Assembly (NCBI GenBank): GCA_030248195.1
Contig: JASAND010017770.1
Span: forward strand, 5,001 to 69,000
Source of the DNA: Trissonchulus latispiculum
Lineage: Eukaryota; Nematoda; Enoplea; Enoplida; Ironidae
Direction: 5' to 3'
DNA length: 64,000 nt
The position numbers and the translations under genes are program-made. A model generated the notes under the pieces. That model was not told where the DNA came from. It made no database searches and saw nothing but the letters and a program-made list of their open reading frames with translations. Positions within the stretch are counted from its first letter, which is position 1; the number at the start of each line of letters is the position of its first letter. Shown here piece after piece: positions 11,069 to 19,774 of the stretch.

Positions 11069-11680
11069 CTGAAAAGTAAATTCTAACAGTGAGAGAATGG
11101 ACAAAATGTTGCTTGTGTATGTATATATTAAAGGACTAGGTCCCCATTGGTCTGATCATGTTTTTGTGAGATTCTTGAACTTGCACCTCTTATCTACAAA
11201 TGTTTAAAATTTGGGCTCTGACTCCTATTCTGACTAAAACTTAGCCGTCGTGGCTACAAGACAGGCGGTTTTGTTTTTAATTATTCACTGATTATACACT
11301 GCCTTGTATTCTTTATGGATTTTCCTCCCGTGTTTACTTCATTTTCTGATTGCGAAAATAAAATATGGAGATCTCTCAGCATTTATAGCCTCTTCCTTTA
11401 ATTAAGTATACCAGGGTGTTTTTTAGGGATTTTTTTCTGGGGGACTTCTTTGCAAAAATGAGCCAAAATTGGTATTTTTTGGCGTATTTTGCACGTAGAC
11501 ACTTCAAAAGTTATCAAAATTGCCTGGATTTAGGCTAAAAATAACCATTCTTACGAAAAAATCTACGGCGAAGCCGGAAAGTCATTGAAGACTATTTTTG
11601 GCGAAACTTTGGGTCCCCAATAATTTTTATCGAAAAACGTAGGCGTCGTGAAGGAGGAAGTTCAATTTCGGGGGGGGGGT
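11069..11680. repeat. Segmental duplicate of 8288-8895 (intron right of exon B)
   Basis: See the partner entry. This copy continues beyond the G run into the sequence leading to exon D, so it is probably the parental arrangement. Confidence 0.9.
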
Positions 11681-11775
11681 CCCGCCCCCCTCTGTAAAAA
11701 TACTCTGTATATATACTGCCCATCCCAAGTGTGATGTATATATACATGTAATATGTAGGGCGTATATATACGTAC

Positions 11776-11857
11776 CTGTAGCGACTGTCCCGATTCGGTT
11801 GCCGCCCAGATGGAGGTGGGCCAGTTTTTTGGCCTGACCCAGGCTATTCATGATTTC
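11776..11857 (-). pseudogene. LRR exon D (module Z), internally deleted
   Basis: Acceptor TTGATTTCAG and donor ACAG/GTACGT flank 82 nt, against 105 nt in paralogues E and E'. It starts well (KKLAHLHLGGNRI) and aligns at the splice donor (GGGACAGTCGCTACAG against GGGTCAGTCTATGCAG). About 23 bp are missing in between, so the tail GQSLQ lies in a shifted frame. As spliced it would break the frame into exon B. Confidence 0.65.
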
Positions 11858-11868
11858 CTGAAATCAAA

Positions 11869-11905
<37 letters not shown>

Positions 11906-12179
11906 GTAATCATTATTCAATTAGGTATATACTGGGAAATTAATACATTTGTAGGTTAGAATTTGCTTCGAAATCGATGTAATATTTTTGTATATGCATA
12001 CGTTTATTATCAGGGTAGTCATTGGGGTCAAATTTGAATTAAATTAACAATAGCGATTTTTGTGTATATATACCTGAAGTTATTGCAAAGCCTGAACTTT
12101 TGAAAAAAGCTTTAAGAATTTTGGGTTTTGATCCCCAAAACCAGAAGTTTATGTACGTATATATATTCGCATTGCCCAC

Positions 12180-12359
12180 CCTGGCATCAGCATTGAGTCC
12201 GGCTTGTGTCAAGTCCAAAGTCTGAAGTCTCTCCAGTTGAGCAGGGGACTGTAGGAGTCGATGGAGGTGATCCTTCCCGTCCCTGTCCAGGGCCACGTTC
12301 TTGATGGTAATTGCTGACAGCTTCGATCGACGGCGGGGTAGGCTGTTTACCAAAATGTT
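12180..12359 (-). CDS. LRR exon G (module Y)
   Basis: A 180-nt phase 0 to 0 exon with acceptor CCATTTTTAG and donor AGG/GTGGGC (weaker than its paralogues' GTACAC). It encodes NILVNSLPRRRSKLSAITIK, then NVALDRDGKDHLHRLL, then LQTLDLTQAGLNADAR: one LRR strand-helix plus the next strand. It is the only undamaged module Y copy; F has a frameshift and F' a lost acceptor. It lies between X-type exon H and Z-type exon D, in cassette order. Confidence 0.72.
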
Positions 12360-12446
12360 CTAAAAATGGTTACAAAGACCTATATATATATCGATTTTCT
12401 CAGAATCCCGGTTATATAATATGAGTCGATTTCTGAGTAGTTCAGA

Positions 12447-12817
12447 CACTGGCGGATCCAGGATTTCGTGACGGGGGGGGGCGGTAAAATTTTTCCAGCG
12501 GGGGGTCTGGGGGTTGAAGTTGAAGAAAGTTTTTGTTTTTGCAATAAAATCGGTCTTCGAATCTTTAATTCTTTTTATACTGAAGAACTGAACAAATTTT
12601 TTAACAGTCTTGACATTTTTAGGCAAAAATTGTAATTTTCTCCGAAAAATCGGATGCATTTTAAGCTTTTTCCTCACAAATGCAATAAATATGTGCTTAA
12701 AAAGTAGAAAATTCGCGCCGAAGGCGCGAAATTTTTTGGTTTTGTGCCATTTTACATCTTTCTGTCCTTAATTTTTCCTACCTTCGAATCGCGATGCCCC
12801 CCCTGGATCCGCCCCTG
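12447..12817. mobile_element. hAT-type MITE, TSD AGTTCAGA
   Basis: Termini CACTGGCGGATCCAGG and CCTGGATCCGCCCCTG are inverted. The 8-bp flanks AGTTCAGA (12439-12446 and 12818-12825) match exactly. The 371-bp interior is G/C-tract rich and non-coding. Inserted in the intron between exons H and G. Confidence 0.9.
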
Positions 12818-12822
12818 AGTTC

Positions 12823-12906
12823 AGATATATATATATATATCAGATATATATATATATATATATATATATCAGATATATATATATACATTAATATATATAT
12901 ATATAT
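12823..12906. repeat. (TA)n with GATATATATC interruptions
   Basis: TA-rich simple repeat. It forms the left target of the next hAT element and resumes at 13205-13242. Confidence 0.9.
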
Positions 12907-13201
12907 TAGAGATGCACCGGGGCCGGGACCTCATCGTGGCCCCGGCCGGGGCCGGGGCCACCTTGGCCCCGGTTTTGCAATAATTTTTGATATACAAACG
13001 TTACTATTGTTGTTTTTATTTATATCAGCGGGAAAACAAACTATTTGTAACACTTTTTGACTTTCGAAAATTCAAAATTTTGGTCAAAAAATGTCACAAA
13101 TTTACAAAATTTTGCTAATTTTTGGCCACGGTCGGTACCGAGGCCTGACTACCGGGGCCGGGGCCTGACTACCGGGGCCGGGGCCATGCCCCGGTGCATC
13201 C

Positions 13202-13204
<3 letters not shown>
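12907..13204. mobile_element. hAT-type MITE in (TA)n, TAGAGATGCACCG termini
   Basis: Left end TAGAGATGCACCGGGGCC and right end (reversed) TAAGGATGCACCGGGGCA are near-matching inverted repeats. ATATATAT flanks both sides but is uninformative within a TA repeat. The interior is GC-rich CCGGGGCC repeats around an AT-rich core. A relative with the same terminus is at 40045-40337. Confidence 0.75.
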
Positions 13205-13246
<42 letters not shown>

Positions 13247-13608
13247 TCGTTGACAGCGGACAACCTTGAAAAATCAATTTGCTTCATATTTTGTCAGTTG
13301 ATTAGGTTGAGTAAGCACAGTAAATCTTGCAAATATCAGCCCGTTTCGATAAACAGTTCGTGAGTTAGGTCAATTTTTGTGATTCTGCGGTATCTGTTGA
13401 ATGGCGAGTTTTGATTCATGACTTTGTTCTAGATATAGTCTTGCTAGAATGCTGCTTTTTCCCTCAACCTGTTCATAGATCCCTATTATGCAAAAGGCAT
13501 TCTCGTTAGCTGCTTAGCATTTTGAGCCCTTAGATAAGGTATTATACACGAAGGTAGCAAAACACATGCGCGTGCAGGCTTGGGTGGGGCTGGAGGGGGA
13601 CATCTTAC

Positions 13609-13794
13609 CATTGACTGGGAAGTCTCCACGCCCTTCATTCGGGTGAAGGCGCTGTCGACGACCAGTGATGTTAGATTCCTGTTTAGGCTGGGCCGGGCCA
13701 TGATTGGAGCGATCGCTTCCATTGCCGCTGGCTCCACTCTCGCGTCTGACAACAATCTCCTGGCAGTTTCAAATTTAGGCTGCTACCCGAGCGC
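13609..13794 (-). pseudogene. LRR exon H (module X), nonsense and frameshift
   Basis: Acceptor ACCATTTCAG and donor ATG/GTAAGATG are intact over 186 nt. In the ancestral phase shared with I and H'', codon 6 is TAA where the paralogues have CAA. One extra base near the GGAGATTG motif shifts the frame. The later part still encodes LSDARVEPAAMEAIAPIMAR and LVVDSAFTRMKGVETSQSM. The coding content of module X is clear, but the copy cannot make protein as it stands. Confidence 0.7.
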
Positions 13795-13960
13795 CTGAAA
13801 TGGTGCAAATATTGTCATATATTGACGTTTTCCTACTGGTGTACGTACGTATATTATATGCGGAGAACAATTTTCAGTTTCAAGATTTTTGTTGTAAATT
13901 TGGAGGAGAATCATAAATGAGAAGTGAAAAGAAACGAAGGTGAGAAAGGGAAAAGAAATG
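13609..13960. repeat. Segmental duplicate of 17190-17541
   Basis: Exon H plus about 165 bp of upstream intron (TGCAAATATTGTCATA, then TTTCAGTTTCAAGATTTTTG) match H'' and its intron closely. Similarity ends at about 17541, where the 17-kb copy changes into a different duplicated segment. Confidence 0.85.
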
Positions 13961-14221
13961 AAAGTATATATTGTATATATTCATATAAATTTATGTAATA
14001 AACATTCATTACGTATATATACGTAGGTATATACCTTCCAAGGATGTTCGTAGTTCAGACCGAGCTGACAAGGTATAGCGCAGCATGATCTGAAAATGTG
14101 AATAGATATATACGTGTGTATAAATAAATAAAAATATTATATATAGAGATCGAGATATAAATGAATATAAATAATGAATATATTTTCTCAGAGAGTAGGG
14201 TAGAAAAGAGGGCCATCCTAC

Positions 14222-14406
14222 TATGGATTGGTAGGTCTCCGCGTCCTTCATTAGGCTGAATGCGCTGTTGATGACCAGACAGGTTAGATTCCTGTTGATA
14301 CTGGACCGGGCTATGACTGAGGCGAGAGCCTCCATCGCCGCTTGCTCCACTCTAGCGTCGGACAGCATGATCTGGTAGTTCCAGATTTGGGCTGGTATCA
14401 GAGCGC
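14222..14406 (-). CDS. LRR exon I (module X)
   Basis: A 185-nt exon from acceptor TTGTTTCAG to donor ATA/GTAGGA. Two leading bases complete a codon begun by exon K (G + GC = Gly), and it ends in phase 0. Motifs are ALIPAQIWNYQIMLSDARVE, AAMEALASVIARSSINRNL and LVINSAFSLMKDAETYQSI. It is the least damaged module X copy. The exon I donor retains only GT plus a weaker context than GTAAGA in its paralogues. Confidence 0.7.
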
Positions 14407-14766
14407 CTGAAACAATGTAAATATATACATATTGAAGTTTTTCTTAATGAGAAATATTTATCGAATGTTCTACTATGAAAAGATTGCATGGTACCGTAAC
14501 CTAGATATACGTAATAGAGAGAGAAGAATCACTATTCTTGGCTTAATTAGAATTTTAATTGCTGCCGTGTTAATTAAGGATCGCTTAAGGCTTGCAGGAA
14601 GAGATCGATGGATTCCACATGGCCCAGTCAGCCGGCGAGACCTCGTTCCAGCCTTACTGTGACAGTTCAGGTCAAGACACTACTTGATGGTTGTCCTGAC
14701 CCCCCTTCTCATTCCAAGGATCGTTCTAACGTAAGCGACTTTGGAAAACTTTTAGGGTGCATGTAC

Positions 14767-14920
14767 CTTTTGCCAGTTGCTGACCCATGCCGGTAAAGGT
14801 GTTATCTCGGATGTCGATCCGCTTGAGCCTGTGGTTCCGGGCCTGGCCCTCCAAGACTGCCGCTATGCCCGGAGCTTTGGCGTTGCTGGACACAATGGAA
14901 ATTTCCTCCAGCCTTGTCAG
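14767..14920 (-). CDS. LRR exon K (module W)
   Basis: A 154-nt exon with acceptor ATTTTTTCAG and donor AAAG/GTACAT; it begins in phase 0 and leaves one base over. It encodes LTRLEEISIVSSNAKAPGI, then AAVLEGQARNHRLKRIDIRD, then NTFTGMGQQLAK. The run LEEIxxxSxN...LxRIDIxDNTFTxxG closely recalls the RanGAP1 LRR that reads LEEV...INLNDNTFTEKG. Its phase matches exon E before it and exon I after it. Confidence 0.75.
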
Positions 14921-15088
14921 CTGAAAAAATGAAATATACCTATATATACATAATCAGTCCCTATTAGAAACATATTGTAATAGTAGAGTAGCCATGAGAG
15001 CCCTTATATAGAGTCTGTAGAAAGTTATGCATATGCTAATGGCTAGATATTAGTTTTTAAATGGATAGGTTCTATGTAGTTTCTTTAC

Positions 15089-15193
15089 CTGCATAGACTG
15101 ACCCAATATCAGGACAGCCTCCGGACCCAGTCGGTTTCCGCCGAGGTGGAGGGACCGGAGCTGTTTCGCATCCTTCAGGCAAGCCAGGATGCC
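15089..15193 (-). CDS. LRR exon E (module Z)
   Basis: A 105-nt phase 0 to 0 exon, acceptor TTATTATAG and donor CAG/GTAAAG. It encodes GILACLKDAKQLRSLHLGGN, then RLGPEAVLILGQSMQ, the LxxLxLxxNxLGxE core of a ribonuclease-inhibitor-type repeat. Undamaged. Confidence 0.75.
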
Positions 15194-15280
15194 CTATAAT
15201 AACCAAATAGAGGTCATATGGCAGGATATTACATAATTTTGAGTGTAATACATATTTATTGAGACATATAGATGATATAG

Positions 15281-15443
15281 CCAGCGGCGATACCAGGATA
15301 AATCTAGGCAAAATTAATTAGAAAAACAGAAAACAGGGCAAAATACCAAAACATTTTGCGCTGTCGGCGCGAATTTTCTACTTTTTAGGTTCCGTGGAAA
15401 AATTTTACGGCAACCCCGTTACCAAATCCTGGATACGCCAGTG
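15281..15443. mobile_element. Poly-G family MITE in LRR intron (copy 1)
   Basis: Termini CCAGCGGCGATACCAGGAT and ATCCTGGATACGCCAGTG are inverted. The interior holds GCGCTGTCGGCGCGAATTTT, the family hairpin. The orthologous insertion at 17926-18042 has an internal deletion of about 46 bp. Confidence 0.7.
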
Positions 15444-15579
15444 CTTGTTCCTGAATGTACATATTATCTATATGTATATGTATTTTTGTTTGACATTAGT
15501 ACATAAGTTCATGTGACAATTATTTTTTCCAGCAAAATTGGGCAGTGTTGTTAGGACGAAAGGAAGGAAGAAAGTGTAC

Positions 15580-15758
15580 CTTGGAGTCCTCGTTGAGGCC
15601 GGCCTGGGTAAAGTCCAGTGTTTCCAGTTTCCTGATTTGGGCCTGGGATCGAACCAACCTCAGGATCTGATCCTTTCCATCCCTATCAATCGCCACATTC
15701 TTCAGGTTAAAGTGGGATAGCTTGTCCGTCTTTGAAGCATCGAATCGACCAAGATTTG
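15580..15758 (-). pseudogene. LRR exon F (module Y), 1-bp deletion
   Basis: Acceptor TGTTTTTCAG and donor AAG/GTACAC are intact. At 179 nt it is one base shorter than paralogues F' and G (180 nt). The missing base lies in the CGGACAAGCTATCC region; in the phase used by G and F' a TGA follows six codons later. Beyond it the frame resumes as LKNVAIDRDGKDQILRLV and LETLDFTQAGLNEDSK. Confidence 0.7.
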
Positions 15759-16131
15759 CTGAAAAACAAAAGCAAAGACATCAGTCATTATCACCGGCAG
15801 ATATATATGCAGACAGACAAACAGAGAATATATACATTTAGCATGTCCACAGTTTACGGATGTATAAATACTTCTACTTATGTAGTTTTGTGTTTGTACG
15901 TACTTCACGCACCTACTTCATTACTAATTGCCGATTTTGAATGTTTTTAGTTTTGACGATATGGTATAGAATCTTCCCGTGGTCAGCCAATATTATGTTT
16001 GAGCGAAACTTACATTTATGTACTTATCTGATTATTTATTGATATTTATATATTTACGTAAGATCATATAATAATTAGTTCTACTAATTATTACATAATT
16101 AGTACCGACTTAGTTTTATTACTCTTGTTAC

Positions 16132-16303
16132 CAGAGACATTGCCGCTTCACCATCCGTTATTCGAGTGAAGTGACTATCCAAGTGGATGCTTGTGAGTGG
16201 CCGGTTCAGCGTGGGCCGACTGATCGCTGGAACCAGGTCCTCGATGGCTTCAAGGCTGATCCGGGTTTCGTTGGCATTTCGATTTGTACGCCCGACGATG
16301 GAG
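16132..16303 (-). pseudogene. LRR exon J (module X, first), shifted acceptor
   Basis: It encodes SIVGRTNRNANETRISLEA, then IEDLVPAISRPTLNRPL, then HLDSHFTRITDGEAAMSL, with donor GTAACA. Paralogue J' begins CCAG/GCTCC. Here the same place reads CTAAG/CTCC, so the acceptor AG has moved one base and the exon would be entered with one base instead of two. That breaks the phase with a start exon ending on one base. Its candidate start exon (17115-17140) is also degenerate. Confidence 0.62.
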
Positions 16304-16713
16304 CTTAGAAAATACAAACATAATAAATGGATATACGAGTTACGTATCGATATGTGCAAAACGCAAAGTAACAGTGAACCAACTAACAACAGGTTTACTC
16401 AACAGACAAGCGCAACTAACTAGTTCAACAGATAAGAAATGCCAGACACAAAAATTAATTTGCATAATTGCTTGACAGTCTTTAGTCTATTAACGGGACA
16501 ATGACAACACGGAAATGTCTACGCTACATATGCGTGGTTTAACTTAACTGTTTATGTACAGAAATCTTAAATGATATGCGCTTAGTCAAATAAACTGATA
16601 ACCTTTACGTAAGTAGTTAAGCAGGAATAAATTTGTTGTTTAGATGACCACCAGCTTAGAAGCTATTATGTAGACTACCGTCAAGGAACGGATTAATACA
16701 TTAATGTCTTAGC

Positions 16714-17070
16714 TAGTGATGGGCACTGGATACCCGGATAATTTTTATATCCGGATAATATCCGATTTGAGAAAAATATTCGGGTATCCGTGTACATTTC
16801 AGTCAAAACAATGAAAAATTAGCAAATTTTTGACAAAAATTTCAAAAATTTTTTAAAATTTTCAAAAATTCCTCTGAAAATATTTTTGAAAAGAAGGTTG
16901 CGGCTTGGTTGCATGATAGATATTCACAGCCTGCCGAAAAATTGAAAATTTAACTGCAAAATCGGAAAATTTTCTTGAAGTTAAGTTTGGAATAGGCGGA
17001 TAACCGGATAGCCGTTAACGCAAAATAGGCGGATATCCGGATATGAAAAAATATCCGGTGTCCATCACTA
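16714..17070. mobile_element. hAT-type MITE, TSD GTCTTAGC/GTCTTAAC
   Basis: Inverted termini TAGTGATGGGCACTGGATA and (reversed) TAGTGATGGACACCGGATA; the element is 357 bp. TSDs at 16706-16713 and 17071-17078 differ at one position. TAGTGATGG is a classic hAT terminus. The interior repeats ATATCCGG motifs and is non-coding. The paralogous locus near 19.45 kb lacks it, so it inserted after the segmental duplication. Confidence 0.92.
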
Positions 17071-17114
17071 GTCTTAACAAGTTTGTGAATTGTTTCCATT
17101 GGTGTTCGACATAC

Positions 17115-17140
17115 CTTCAACGGCCGTTCGAACGAGATAT
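17115..17140 (-). pseudogene. Degenerate start exon of second LRR unit
   Basis: GTTCGAAC, GTTGAAG and the donor with its following GAACACC match the end of the real start exon at 19515-19566 (VRT...LLEG against VRTAVEG). No ATG remains upstream in this frame. It marks the 5' boundary of the second duplicated unit. Confidence 0.5.
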
Positions 17141-17189
17141 ATTTTCTCACAGAGTAATATACGGTAGAAAAGAGAGAGGGACATCTTAC

Positions 17190-17377
17190 CATGGATTGGG
17201 AAGTCTCCGCGTCTTTCATCTGGGTGAAGGCGCTGTCGACGACCAGTGATGTTAGATTTTGTTGAGACTGGGCCGCGCGATGACTGGGGCGAGAGCCGCC
17301 CCTGACCGCTGGCTCCACTCTGGCGTCCGATAGCACACCCTCCCAGCAGTTGGGAATTTGGACTGCTATCCGAGCGC
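17190..17377 (-). pseudogene. LRR exon H'' (module X), compensated frameshift
   Basis: Acceptor CTATTTCAG and donor ATG/GTAAGATG enclose 188 nt. The ends are in module X phase (VLSDARVEPAV at the start; NLTSLVVDSAFTQMKDAE and TSQSM at the end). The middle differs from paralogues by +1 and then -1 base. About 16 codons (RGGSRPSHRAAQSQQ) are therefore read out of the ancestral frame, replacing the conserved AMEALASVIARSSINR helix. The exon is open but the repeat fold is probably disrupted. Confidence 0.62.
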
Positions 17378-17541
17378 CTGAAATAGTGCAAATATTGTCA
17401 TACATTGACGTTTATCTACTGGTGTAACGTATATTATACTATGCGGAGAAAAATTTTCAGTTTCAAGATTTTTGTTGTAAATTTAGATGAGAATCATAAA
17501 TGAGAAGTGAAAAGTAAAGAAAGTGAGAAAGGGAAATTTCC
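17190..17541. repeat. Segmental duplicate of 13609-13960
   Basis: Partner of the H exon/intron block. It joins the 17548-19480 duplicate at about 17532-17545, truncating exon K'. Confidence 0.85.
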
Positions 17542-17558
17542 TCCAGGCTTGACAGCTT
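17532..17558 (-). pseudogene. LRR exon K' (module W), truncated at duplication junction
   Basis: Acceptor CTTCTTGCAG is followed by nine codons (KLSSLEEIS), matching the start of K, A and B. The sequence then switches to intron DNA homologous to 13.9 kb. No donor remains. Confidence 0.7.
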
Positions 17559-17732
17559 CTGCAAGAAGTGAAACATGCCTATGTACGTATACATAGTCAG
17601 TCCCTATTAGAATCATATTGTAATAGTAGAGTAGTCATGAGAGCCATTATACAGCGTCTGTAGAAAGTTATGCATATGCTAATTGCTAGATGTAAGTTTT
17701 TGAATGAATAGAGCTATATGTAGTCTCTTTAC

Positions 17733-17837
17733 CCGCATAGACTGATCCAATATGAGGACAGCCTCCGGACCCAGTCGGTTTCCGCCGAGGTAGAGGAACC
17801 GGAGCTGTCTCGCATCCTTCGGGCAGGCCAGGATGCC
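17733..17837 (-). CDS. LRR exon E' (module Z)
   Basis: A 105-nt phase 0 to 0 exon with acceptor TTATTATAG and donor CGG/GTAAAG. It encodes GILACPKDARQLRFLYLGGN, then RLGPEAVLILDQSMR. Open, with a handful of substitutions relative to E, including a proline in the helix. Confidence 0.72.
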
Positions 17838-17925
17838 CTATAATAATCAAATCGACTTCATATGGCAGGATATTACATAGTTTGAGTGTAATACATATTT
17901 GTTGAGACATATATTGATGTTATAG

Positions 17926-18042
17926 CCAGCGGCGGTACCAGGATAAATCTAAGCAAAATTAAGGAGAAAAACAGAAAACAGGGCAAAATACCAAAACATT
18001 TTGCGCCGTCGGCGCGAATTTTTTATCCTGGATACGCCAGTG
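17926..18042. mobile_element. Poly-G family MITE in LRR intron (copy 2)
   Basis: Orthologous to 15281-15443 through the segmental duplication, but internally deleted. Termini CCAGCGGCGGTACCAGGAT and ATCCTGGATACGCCAGTG. Confidence 0.7.
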
Positions 18043-18155
18043 GTAGTACCTGCATGTATATATACATATTATTTATATGTATATGTATTTTAGTTTGACA
18101 TTAGTACATAAGTTGATGTGACATGTTCATGTTGTAAGGACGGAGGGAAGTGTAC

Positions 18156-18335
18156 CTTAGAGTCCTCGTTGAGGCCGGCCTGGGTAAGGTCCAGTGTTTC
18201 CAGTTTCCTTATTTCGGCCTGGAATCGAACCAACCTCTGGACCTGGTCCTTTCCATCCCGATCGATCGCCACATTCTTCAACGTAAAGTGTGCTAGCATC
18301 GCCCGTCTGCGAAGCGTCGAATCTATCAAGATTTG
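18156..18335 (-). pseudogene. LRR exon F' (module Y), lost splice acceptor
   Basis: All 180 nt are open in the expected phase (QILIDSTLRRRAMLAHFTLK, NVAIDRDGKDQVQRLVRF, LETLDLTQAGLNEDSK) and the donor AAG/GTACAC is intact. The acceptor that reads TTTTTCAG in F reads TTTTTTCCG here: AG is gone. The nearest AG (GATAG, 13 bases inside) would shift the frame. Confidence 0.68.
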
Positions 18336-19078
18336 CGGAAAAAACAAGCAAAATTACTTGCATCGATCATTATCAGATATATACACAACACAGACAAACA
18401 GATATACAATATATATGTACGTATATATACGTATACCTCGACATGTGTCTGGCTCAACTGACGGCCTAGAGTGCTCTCTCTTCACCTCGACTGTTGGAAT
18501 ACCTGTGTGAAATGCTTGTAATTGGGAGTAATTTATATTTTCTTCTGGTTTTGTTTGTTTTTGGCTCGGGAGCTAACCACCAAACTGGGTGCATCTAAGG
18601 TTCTTCCTTCCAGCGCAAGCTGGTCCGGGTTACAGTAATACAGTAATATACGTATACAGTTAGCATAGTCACAGTAGTACGTACGTTTTGTGTTTGCACG
18701 TACTTAGGTACCAACTTTGTTATTAATTGCCAATTGTGTTTTAAGTTTGTATAGCTGGGTGCAATTTAGGATTTTTTCCCGGGGGTTGGTATCCCAGGTT
18801 GAATGTTTTGATCGGTGGAAACTTTTGGGCAGAGGGAAAGATGTTTGCAAAAAAATTGGTGAGTCAAAAATTGGTACTTGGCGTGGCGTATTTTGCATGG
18901 GGAAACGCAAAATGTTCTCTAAAATTGGAGATTCCACGAATGGGTGATTGTAGGGGTAGGTTAATTCACGCTTTAAATAACTACCCTGTAGGACCGTACC
19001 GTAGTTAACAAAAACCATTTTTGAGCTAAATTTGCATTAATATAACATTCGCAATGTCTGTTGACCAGAAATTCCTAC

Positions 19079-19267
19079 CAGACACATGGCGGCTTCCACG
19101 TCCTTCATCCGGGTGAAAGGGCTGTCCAGATGGATGGTCGTGAGTGGCCGATTCAGACTGGGCCGACTGATTGCCGGAACCAGGCCTTCCATGGCTTCTT
19201 TGGCTGATTCGGGCATCCGCAAGCCGGATTTCGTTGGCATTGCGGATCGTGCGGCCGATCATGGAGC
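19079..19267 (-). pseudogene. LRR exon J' (module X, first), +1 frameshift
   Basis: Acceptor TTTTCCAG is followed by two bases completing Gly with the start exon, then SMIGRTIRNANEIRLADARI. An extra base in the CCAAAGAAGCC run then moves the conserved repeat (EAMEGLVPAISRPSLNRPL, HLDSPFTRMKDVEAAMCL) into the next frame. Donor GTAGGA. Length is 189 nt against 188 expected. It carries five extra codons (RLADA region) relative to J, as in I and H. Confidence 0.68.
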
Positions 19268-19514
19268 CTGGAAAATACACAAAATGGGATGACCATAACT
19301 GGATATACGTAGGCGTAGTTACGTACATAAATCTTAAATCAGATGCGATAAGTCAAATAGACTGATTTAGGCAGGTGTAATTTGTTAGGTAGATGAGGAA
19401 CTTAGATGCTATAACGTAGTCTACGGTCAGGGAAGGGATTACGTGTAAATGCCGGAAAATTTTGTGTAACTGTTCTGTTGAGAGAGAGTTTGGTTTCACC
19501 GGTGTCCCACGTAC

Positions 19515-19566
19515 CTTCAAGGAGTGATCTCGGAATGGTTCGAACCGGCAAGTTAAATGGAGCCAT
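19515..19566 (-). CDS. LRR gene start exon
   Basis: ATG at 19564-19566 opens MAPFNLPVRTIPRSLLE and leaves one base (G) at donor GAAG/GTACGTGG. Together with the two leading bases of J' (GC) this gives a glycine codon, and the sequence then reads SMIGRT. The phase match and a homologous remnant at 17115 support it. Assignment as translation start rests on the ATG and the upstream stops. Confidence 0.6.
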
Positions 19567-19774
19567 AATGAAAATTAATAACAAATAAGAAATAACAGAA
19601 ACAAATAACAAGAATGATAAAATAGTCTGATAACAAGTGGAATTAAAATGAGGTAACAATAATAAGTTGATTGTTGGATGATAGCGTTGTTGAGTCGTAA
19701 TTTTGCTCTAAAATCACATAACAACAATACAATATCTTTGTCATGCGATGCAATGAGATTTTGATTATAATTAT

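Larger units (their letters stand above)
14900..16710. repeat. Tandem segmental duplicate of 17548-19480
   Basis: Exons K (start), E, F and J, with their introns, match K', E', F' and J' in order and orientation. A poly-G element at 15281-15443 / 17926-18042 was already present before the duplication. Similarity on the 16-kb side ends at the hAT insertion at 16714. Confidence 0.88.
17548..19480. repeat. Tandem segmental duplicate of 14900-16710
   Basis: Carries E', F', J' and their introns in the same order as E, F, J. It also retains the start exon at its right edge, so it is the more complete 5' copy. Confidence 0.88.

Noticed and set aside
12899..13212. ATATATAT flanks of the 12907 element as proof of TSD
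   Set aside because: The target is a TA repeat, so any octamer would match; only the inverted ends were used.
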